Assembly (NCBI GenBank): GCA_965602945.1
Contig: CBFDBC010000130.1
Span: 1 to 10,821 of the forward strand
DNA: 10,821 nt
Direction: 5' to 3'
Source: JAUXEH01 sp965602945
GTDB lineage: Bacteria > Acidobacteriota > Aminicenantia > Aminicenantales > Aminicenantaceae
The translations under genes and the position numbers were made by a program. Under the pieces are notes generated by a model. That model had not been told where the DNA came from, ran no database searches, and saw only the letters and a program-made list of their open reading frames with translations. Positions 5,898 through 10,821 of this stretch are shown in pieces (position 1 is the first letter of the stretch; each line of letters begins with the position of its first letter).

Positions 5898-6608
5898 TCA
5901 GGCCCTCTCTCTAATGAAAGGCATGAAATATTCCGCCAGGACCTCAGGCATCCTGGGGTGATTGAATCCACGGTTGTGGCCCAGGTCCCTTAACTCATCG
6001 CTCACGATGAGCAGGGCCGCGGCGCGGACGACCCGGAATTCTGCGAGCGCAAAGACGGCGGAGGTTTCCATGTCCACTCCGTCCATCCCGCTGTCCAGCC
6101 AGCTGTCGCGCCAGGAGGGAGTCTCACGGTAAGGGGCATCGGTGGAGACCACGGACCCGGGAAGCAGAGGCAGGCCCTGCGTGCGGAGCGTCTGCTCCAG
6201 GGATTCCGTGAGTTGGGCTGAAGGAACAAACTCCTTGCGCTCCGGGAAATAGTGCGAGGAGGTGCCTTCGTCGGAGAGCGCCTCCGTTACGACCAGTGCA
6301 TCCAGGAGGCGTGCCCGGTGGCAGAGAGAGCCGCAGAAGCCCAGTTGGATGACCTCTTCGGCACCTCCAGCGATCAGGCTTTCCAGGGCCATCACCGCCG
6401 CCGGCGCGCCGATACACCCGTAAAGGACGACGGCTTCGCTCAGGCCGTAGAGGTGCCCCATGGGCAGCTTGAGGTCTTTTTGTGCGACGTCCTGCACGGC
6501 CTTTTCGATAGGACGAGTGTGTGTGTCGGCCGGGATGTACAGGACCGTCTTGTGCCTGAATCCCTTGAAGGCGGGGGGGGTTACGATCGAATCCTCAGGC
6601 TTACCCAT
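5898..6608 (-). CDS. PNP/UDP-family nucleoside phosphorylase
   Basis: Members of this family (PF01048 type) split nucleosides at the N-glycosidic bond with phosphate or water in purine, pyrimidine or methylthioadenosine salvage. The 236-residue protein shows GCIGAPAAVMALESLIAGGA (64-83) with QLGFCGSL just after (88-95), the substrate-side segment TEALSDEGTSSHYFPE (108-123), and the signature VDMETSAVFALAE (178-190), where the Met-Glu pair normally contacts ribose. SDE at 203-205 corresponds to the catalytic Ser-Asp of purine-type enzymes. These favour a working enzyme, but the sequence does not settle the base specificity (uridine, purine, MTA/SAH or futalosine-type). The gene begins 9 bases after the larE stop with no clear Shine-Dalgarno site, so coupling to larE is likely. 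Codons 10-13 contain eight C bases in a row, a possible slippage site. Confidence 0.85.
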   Translation of the reverse strand: MGKPEDSIVTPPAFKGFRHKTVLYIPADTHTRPIEKAVQDVAQKDLKLPMGHLYGLSEAVVLYGCIGAPAAVMALESLIAGGAEEVIQLGFCGSLCHRARLLDALVVTEALSDEGTSSHYFPERKEFVPSAQLTESLEQTLRTQGLPLLPGSVVSTDAPYRETPSWRDSWLDSGMDGVDMETSAVFALAEFRVVRAAALLIVSDELRDLGHNRGFNHPRMPEVLAEYFMPFIRERA

Positions 6609-6617
6609 GACAGAGCT

Positions 6618-7466
6618 CTACAGAGGTGTTTTCTCATCCTCGGAAAGTGTCTCGTTGAGGCTGCCCGTACGGTATCCGGCCAGATCGAGCGTCACGTATG
6701 TGTATCCCAATTCCTTGAACCTTCCCACGATGGATTCTCTTATCTTCGTATCCATCAAGCCGGGTATGTCTTCAGGGGGGACTTCGATCCGGGCGATGCT
6801 CTCATGATGCCTGACCCTCAGCTGGGAAAAACCCAGGGAGCGCAGGAAATCCTCGGCCTGCGCGATCTGAAGCAAGGCCTGGGAATGGATCCGGGTGTGA
6901 TAGGGGAACCTGGAAGACAGGCAGGCCATGGCCGGCTTATCCCAGGTGGGCAGCTCCAGGTGGCGGGATATTTCCCGGATCTCGTCCTTGACAAAGCCGG
7001 TCTCCTTCAGGGGGGAACGGACGTTCAGCTCCTCCGCCGCCTTGGATCCCGGCCGGTAATCTCCGGTATCCTCGAGATTTGCCCCGTCGAGGACATAAGG
7101 TATGGCTTCCTCGTCCGCGATGGCACGCAGCCGTGAGAAAAGCTCCATCTTGCAGTGGTAACAGCGGTCCGGCGGGTTGTTGACAAAATCCGGGTTTTCC
7201 ATCTCGCAGCTCTGGATGACACGGTAGGGAACTTTCATGGATTCCGCCAGCAGGACCGCCTCCCGGGCTTCTTTTTCTGGGTAGGTCTCGGAGGTGGCGA
7301 TGACCGCCAGGACATCGCCGCCCAGCACATCATGCGCCACCTTCAGCAGAAATGTGCTGTCCACACCTCCGGAAAAGGCTACCAATACCTGGCCCATTTC
7401 CTCAATGAGAGCCTTGAGCCGCTCATATTTTGCATTCAGGTCCGCAGCTAATGAATCTACACTCAT
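6618..7466 (-). CDS. larE: ATP-dependent sacrificial sulfur transferase LarE
   Basis: LarE belongs to the PP-loop ATP pyrophosphatase group. In the lactate racemase pathway it adenylylates the pyridinium dicarboxylate mononucleotide made by LarB and gives up the sulfur of its own cysteine to make the thioacid of the nickel-pincer cofactor. The 282-residue protein has the PP-loop SGGVDS at 32-37, the family motif DRCYHCKMELF (100-110), DGANLEDTGDYRPG (127-140) and TWDKPAMACLSSRFPYHTRI (174-193). Cys182 in the last motif is the likely sacrificial cysteine. AGGGAG lies upstream at about 10 bases, supporting this ATG. No larA, larB or larC lies in the window, so it may serve a distant lar locus or another sulfur-transfer job. 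A promoter-like sequence precedes it, making it the probable first gene of a four-gene unit. Confidence 0.92.
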   Translation of the reverse strand: MSVDSLAADLNAKYERLKALIEEMGQVLVAFSGGVDSTFLLKVAHDVLGGDVLAVIATSETYPEKEAREAVLLAESMKVPYRVIQSCEMENPDFVNNPPDRCYHCKMELFSRLRAIADEEAIPYVLDGANLEDTGDYRPGSKAAEELNVRSPLKETGFVKDEIREISRHLELPTWDKPAMACLSSRFPYHTRIHSQALLQIAQAEDFLRSLGFSQLRVRHHESIARIEVPPEDIPGLMDTKIRESIVGRFKELGYTYVTLDLAGYRTGSLNETLSEDEKTPL

Positions 7467-7522
7467 CCTGAGATCGCTCCCTTCGATGGATATGCCGCTG
7501 TTCTTTGCATTATTCAGACTAA

Positions 7523-7551
7523 ATTATATCGGAATACTCAGTTTATGGCCA
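7523..7551 (-). promoter_or_regulatory. Putative promoter for the larE operon
   Basis: On the - strand, TGGCCA (7546-7551) and a perfect TATAAT (7523-7528) are separated by 17 bases in the 114-base gap between ispG and larE. Transcription would start near 7516, leaving a leader of about 50 bases before the larE ATG. This would separate larE, the phosphorylase, the ParB-domain gene and the radical SAM gene from the isoprenoid cluster. No convincing terminator follows ispG, so read-through is also possible. Confidence 0.5.
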
Positions 7552-7580
7552 GCTCTAAGCACCGGTCGGTATCGGCTGAT

Positions 7581-8666
7581 TCATTCTCCCGCCAGGCGGA
7601 AGGCTTCTTCGACCAGGACATCCACGATCTCGTCCTCTTCGAGCTTGCGCCAGACCTCACCCTGCTTGAAGATCACACCCGTGCCCCGGCCGCAGGCCAG
7701 GCCGATGTCCGCCTCCCGGGCCTCCCCAGGGCCGTTGACCATGCAGCCCATGACCGCCACTTTGAGCGGTGCGGCCAGCGGCGCCAGTCTCCGCTCCACC
7801 TCCTCGGCAATGCGGGAGAGGTCGACTTCACAGCGGCCGCACACCGGGCAGGAAATGATGTCCGGGCCCCTCCGGCGGATACCCAGGTTGGACAGGATGC
7901 GGTATGCCACACGCACTTCGTTCTCCGGCGGGGCGGTGAGGGAGACCCGGATGGTATCCGCCAGTCCTTCGTTCAGCAGCAGGGTCAGGCCGGCCGCCGA
8001 TTTTACGCTCCCGGAGAGGAGGCTGCCCGCTTCCGTGATGCCTGCATGGAAGGGATAATCGACCTGCTCCGCCAGAAGGCGGTAAGCCTGCAGGGTGCGT
8101 GGGATGTCCGATGCCTTGAGCGAAACCTTGACGGCCAGGAAGCCCAGGTCCTCCAGGATCCGGATATGGCGCAGGGCACTCTCTGCCATGGCTTCCGCCG
8201 TGGCTCCGCCGTGCTGCTGCAAAAGGTCCTTTTCGAGCGATCCGGAGTTCACTCCGATACGGATGGGAACCTGACGCTCCGCGGCAGCCTTGACCACCTG
8301 TTGGACCCGGTCCCGGGAACCGATGTTGCCCGGGTTGATCCGGAGCCCGTCCACTCCGGCTGCCAGGGCCTCGAGAGCCAGACGGAAGTCGAAATGGATG
8401 TCTGCGATCAGGGGGATCCGGACCTGCCGTTTTATGTCCGCGATCGCAGCTGCCGCCTCCCGGTCCGGGACCGCGGCCCGTACGATCTCGCAGCCGCACT
8501 CCTCAAGCTTCCGGATCTGGGCGGCCGTGGCATCGACGTCGCGGGTATCGGTGTCGGTCATGGACTGGACAACGACAGGTGCCCCACCCCCGATCTTGAC
8601 ACCGCCCACCTCGATCTGCCGCGTCTCCCGCCTAGGGAATGTCAGAGCGTCCTTTTCCGTGCTCAT
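7581..8666 (-). CDS. ispG: 4-hydroxy-3-methylbut-2-enyl diphosphate synthase (IspG/GcpE)
   Basis: IspG is the [4Fe-4S] enzyme that reductively opens the cyclic diphosphate MEcPP to HMBPP, the next-to-last step of the MEP isoprenoid pathway. The 361-residue protein is of usual bacterial length. It has the N-terminal TIM-barrel motifs VGGVKIGGGAPVVVQSMTDTDTRDV (in part at 20-44), LIADIHFD (86-93) and LRINPGNIG (108-116). The C-terminal cluster domain has SCPVCGRCEVDL (272-283) and MGCMVNGPGEA (306-316), giving cluster ligands Cys273, Cys276 and Cys308 and the catalytic Glu315. The ATG is supported by homology, but the AGAGG before it abuts the start codon directly, an unusual spacing. dxr and rseP lie upstream on the same strand, a common grouping. 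A promoter-like sequence precedes it. Confidence 0.97.
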   Translation of the reverse strand: MSTEKDALTFPRRETRQIEVGGVKIGGGAPVVVQSMTDTDTRDVDATAAQIRKLEECGCEIVRAAVPDREAAAAIADIKRQVRIPLIADIHFDFRLALEALAAGVDGLRINPGNIGSRDRVQQVVKAAAERQVPIRIGVNSGSLEKDLLQQHGGATAEAMAESALRHIRILEDLGFLAVKVSLKASDIPRTLQAYRLLAEQVDYPFHAGITEAGSLLSGSVKSAAGLTLLLNEGLADTIRVSLTAPPENEVRVAYRILSNLGIRRRGPDIISCPVCGRCEVDLSRIAEEVERRLAPLAAPLKVAVMGCMVNGPGEAREADIGLACGRGTGVIFKQGEVWRKLEEDEIVDVLVEEAFRLAGE

Positions 8667-8683
8667 CCTCTTATCCGACTGTA

Positions 8684-8712
8684 ACTTTACTCTGTAATCC
8701 CCCGAGGGTCAA
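8684..8712 (-). promoter_or_regulatory. Possible promoter for ispG
   Basis: On the - strand, TTGACC (8707-8712) and TAAAGT (8684-8689) stand 17 bases apart, ahead of ispG. The start point would fall near 8677, leaving only about ten bases of leader. This could give ispG a supply of transcript independent of dxr-rseP. The -10 match is moderate (4 of 6). Confidence 0.4.
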
Positions 8713-8770
8713 CTCTTGCATGTGGAAATGGATGCCTCCCCGTTTAGCTGAAATCGGGATTCTGTAGCTT

Positions 8771-8806
8771 AGGTGTTAGGGAAGCAAGGCCTGCTCCCTA
8801 GCACCT
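8771..8806 (-). other. Long stem-loop between rseP and ispG
   Basis: The segment 8771-8782 pairs with 8794-8806 in a 12-bp stem containing one G-U type pair. The stem continues after a one-base bulge with three more pairs around a five-base loop (AGGCC). It starts a few bases after the rseP stop. On the - strand no T run follows (AAGCTACAG), so it does not look like a standard intrinsic terminator. It may protect the 3' end of the rseP message, slow polymerase, or be a copy of a dispersed palindromic element. The rest of the 143-base gap holds only the putative ispG promoter. Confidence 0.55.
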
Positions 8807-8809
8807 TAC

Positions 8810-10153
8810 CTAAAATGGGAAGATAGAGGCCCACCCATTGGGCAGCCGCTTCACCACGTCGTTGAGGATGATGAACACCACCAGGAAAATGAAGATGACG
8901 AATCCGATCTGCATGATGACCTGCTTGACCTTCGCCGGAAAGTCTTTGCGGGCCGCTCCTTCCAGCCCCAGCACCAGGATCTGTCCCCCGTCGAACACGG
9001 GGACCGGGAAGAGGTTTATGATGCCCAGCTGGAGGCTGATGAAGGCGATCCAGTTCAGCATGGCCAGGAATCCCATACGGAAAGCCGCGTATGAAAAGTT
9101 GGCGATCTCGATGGGTCCGCCCAGCTGCCGTGTGGACGCCTCTCCGGTGACGAGGTTCTTGAGAAAATCGATTACAGCAAAAAGCAGCCGCCGGTTCTCG
9201 TTGTAGCTCTGGGCAAAGGAGGTGAAGAATCCGTATTGTTTCTTCACGGTCCTGAAGGTGTGGTAGATTCCGATCTTGCCGACATCTCCCTCACGGCGGG
9301 GGGTCACCATCATCCGCAGGATTTCCGCTCCCCGCTCCACCTGAAACTCCAATTCCTGGTCGGGGCTCTTCTCGAGGAGTTCGATGAACTGGTAGGTGTA
9401 GATCGGTTCTCCGTTGATGGCGGTCACGACATCACCCGGCTGGAGGCCCGCCTTTTCCGCCGGCGAATTTGCCAGCACCATGTTCACCTGGACCTGGACC
9501 TTGCCAAAAAAGCCGGCATATCCCATCTGAAAACGGGTGATGCTCTCGGTTTGCAGGTCCACATTCAGGACTTCGTCTCCCCGCCGTATCTCCACCTGGA
9601 TGGTCTTTTCCGGCCGTATGCCCACCGCAATCTCCACATCATGCCAGGTGGGTGTGAGATCGCGGTTGATGCTCAAGATCGTATCGTCGATCCTGAGGTT
9701 GGCCTTTTCCGCCGGAGAATCAGGTTCGATCCAGCCGATAACCGGGGAATCATACAGGTAAGCGGCCACATCCACGCCAGCCATGTTGATGACTGCCACG
9801 AGCACAAATGCCAGGACCAGGTTCATGACAGGGCCGCACAGGATCACCAGGAAACGCTGCCAGCGCTTGGCCGCCAGGAAATCCCCGGCCTTGACCTCTC
9901 CCCCTGTCTTGAGGCCCTCGAGCGCCGCCTCCTCCCCGGCAAAGCGCACATATCCCCCCATGGGGATCAGGCTGATGCGGTAATCGGTGCCTCTATTCTT
10001 GAACCCGAAGAGCCTCTTCCCGTAACCGAACGAGAAGACCTCAACATTGATCCCCACCAACTTGGCCATGAAGAAATGGCCGAACTCGTGCACAAATACC
10101 AGAACCCCGAATACGATGATGAACGCGAAAATCGTTCCTAGAATCGATGTCAT
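8810..10153 (-). CDS. rseP: RIP metalloprotease RseP (site-2 protease family)
   Basis: RseP is an inner-membrane zinc protease that cleaves membrane-embedded anti-sigma factors and signal peptide remnants. The 447-residue protein has the zinc motif HEFGH at 22-26 in its first membrane segment and GGYVRF nearby (66-71). Two PDZ domains follow, at about 130-205 (WIEPDSPAEKANLRIDDTIL) and 215-285 (VLANSPAEKAGLQPGDVV). The second catalytic motif NLFPVPVFDGG at 380-390 has Asp388 as the third zinc ligand; the residue before it is Phe where Leu is usual. Two further hydrophobic segments lie near 360-395 and 412-432. The frame is open further upstream, but this start is right: the protein begins MTSILGTIFAF as the family does, GAGGA lies 6 bases ahead, and the ATG is one base after the dxr stop. 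The dxr-rseP coupling is common in bacteria. Confidence 0.96.
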   Translation of the reverse strand: MTSILGTIFAFIIVFGVLVFVHEFGHFFMAKLVGINVEVFSFGYGKRLFGFKNRGTDYRISLIPMGGYVRFAGEEAALEGLKTGGEVKAGDFLAAKRWQRFLVILCGPVMNLVLAFVLVAVINMAGVDVAAYLYDSPVIGWIEPDSPAEKANLRIDDTILSINRDLTPTWHDVEIAVGIRPEKTIQVEIRRGDEVLNVDLQTESITRFQMGYAGFFGKVQVQVNMVLANSPAEKAGLQPGDVVTAINGEPIYTYQFIELLEKSPDQELEFQVERGAEILRMMVTPRREGDVGKIGIYHTFRTVKKQYGFFTSFAQSYNENRRLLFAVIDFLKNLVTGEASTRQLGGPIEIANFSYAAFRMGFLAMLNWIAFISLQLGIINLFPVPVFDGGQILVLGLEGAARKDFPAKVKQVIMQIGFVIFIFLVVFIILNDVVKRLPNGWASIFPF

Positions 10154-10154
10154 T

Positions 10155-10821
10155 TCACTTCCTCTGCTGCAGCTGCTGCCGGGTACGTTCCCGTGTCTCC
10201 CGATCGACTGCAAAAATGTCGTCCAGTGTCCGGACGTCGGTATACTCATGAGAGGCCAAAACAGCGTCCACGACCTCATGGATCTGGGCAAAATTGATCT
10301 GTTTCTCGAGATAGGCCTCCACGGCCAGCTCGTTGGCGGCATTCAGCGCCACGGAAAAGGACTGCTCCCGCTCCAGGGCCTGGTAGGCCAGCCGGACCAG
10401 CGGGAACTGGTCCAGGTCCACATCATAGAACTCCAGGTCCCGAATACGGCTCAACTCCAGGGCCGGCAGGCCGGATTCGTTCCTTTCCGGATAGGTCAGG
10501 GCATACTGGATGGGAATCCGCATATCGGTCCGGCTCAACTGGGCCAGCATGGAGCCGTCGCGCATCTCTACCAGGGAGTGCACGATGCTCTGGGGGTGGA
10601 TAAGGATCCCCAGTTTGTCCCGCGAAAGGTTGAACAGCCAGCGGGCCTCGATCAGCTCGAGCCCCTTGTTCATCATGGTGGCGGAGTCTATGGTCACCTT
10701 CCTGCCCATCTTCCAGCGGGGATGCTTCAGAGCCTCCTCGGGAGATTTGGATCCCATCTCCTCAAGGCTGAGACGGAAAAAAGGCCCGCCCGATGCCGTC
10801 AAAATCACCCTGCGGATATCC
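10155..10821 (-). CDS. dxr: 1-deoxy-D-xylulose 5-phosphate reductoisomerase (Dxr), C-terminal part
   Basis: Dxr converts DXP to MEP with NADPH and a divalent metal, the committed step of the MEP pathway that IspG serves later. About 221 residues are visible; the N-terminal NADPH-binding domain lies beyond the right edge, and the frame is open to that edge. Conserved pieces include ILTASGGPF, then KHPRWKMGRKVTIDSATMMN with the catalytic-loop Trp and the phosphate/metal-site residues, NKGLELIEARWLF, and IHPQSIVHSLVEMRDGSMLAQL. The C-terminal helical domain holds ALNAANELAVEAYLE. A GTG near the edge is internal, not a start: the residues before it (DIRR) continue the family pattern. The TGA stop is one base before the rseP ATG. 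No defect is seen. Confidence 0.96.
   Translation of the reverse strand, partial: DIRRVILTASGGPFFRLSLEEMGSKSPEEALKHPRWKMGRKVTIDSATMMNKGLELIEARWLFNLSRDKLGILIHPQSIVHSLVEMRDGSMLAQLSRTDMRIPIQYALTYPERNESGLPALELSRIRDLEFYDVDLDQFPLVRLAYQALEREQSFSVALNAANELAVEAYLEKQINFAQIHEVVDAVLASHEYTDVRTLDDIFAVDRETRERTRQQLQQRK

Noticed and set aside
5882..5906. GC-rich inverted repeat (AGGGCC / GGCCCT) after the phosphorylase stop as a terminator
   Set aside because: The stem is only 6 bp with a long loop and no T run follows on the - strand; the downstream genes also look co-transcribed.
6252..7136. Long + strand open frame opposite larE and the phosphorylase
   Set aside because: It crosses two well-supported genes on the other strand and shows no family motif or ribosome binding site.
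7545..8684. Long + strand open frame opposite ispG
   Set aside because: It is the antisense shadow of ispG in GC-rich DNA; its translation has no recognisable domain and is rich in Arg, Asp, Gly and His as such shadows are.
9236..10141. Long + strand open frame opposite rseP
   Set aside because: Shadow of the RseP coding region; the His/Asp-rich translation has no recognisable domain.
8810..10342. Longer reading frame extending rseP upstream to 10342 (510 residues)
   Set aside because: The extra 63 residues lie inside dxr, read as low-complexity non-membrane sequence, and precede a family-typical MTSILGTIFAF start that has a good ribosome site and sits one base after the dxr stop.

Overview
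The window is an ordinary-looking stretch of bacterial chromosome, GC-rich and densely coding, with two converging blocks of genes. No rRNA, tRNA, CRISPR array, insertion sequence or phage gene was seen. Isoprenoid synthesis by the MEP route, SecDF and a TonB/ExbB/ExbD set indicate a Gram-negative (diderm) bacterium. The TonB-family protein carries a run of prolines followed by GGV-type glycine repeats, and ExbB and ExbD have a matching style. From memory of similar proteins this looks most like Acidobacteriota or a relative such as the Aminicenantes. That placement is an inference at moderate confidence; a deltaproteobacterial lineage is the main alternative.

The left block (1-3758) runs on the + strand. 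It holds the 3' end of secD, then secF one base downstream. The SecF has an unusual extra segment of about 70 residues in its first periplasmic domain. A separate promoter at 1729-1757 then precedes tonB, exbB and exbD. exbB has a very strong ribosome binding site and a possible promoter of its own. The block ends at a strong intrinsic terminator (3768-3826) that lies inside the 3' coding end of the gene converging from the other side.

The right block (3751-10821) runs on the - strand. In transcription order it contains the 3' part of dxr, rseP, ispG, larE, a PNP/UDP-type nucleoside phosphorylase, a ParB-domain protein and a radical SAM protein related to spore photoproduct lyase. dxr, rseP and ispG form a common arrangement linking isoprenoid precursor synthesis with envelope stress proteolysis. 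Promoter-like sequences precede ispG (8684-8712) and larE (7523-7551), so larE onward could be a separate operon. The last two genes overlap by 8 bp and are probably translationally coupled.

The most interesting part is that ParB-domain/SPL-like pair. The radical SAM protein keeps the Cx3Cx2C cluster motif, but the cysteine that donates a hydrogen atom in true spore photoproduct lyase aligns with glutamate, so it probably does a different reaction. The ParB-domain protein has no ParA partner in view. The SecF insert, the lone larE beside a nucleoside phosphorylase, and the terminator inside a coding region also deserve a second look.
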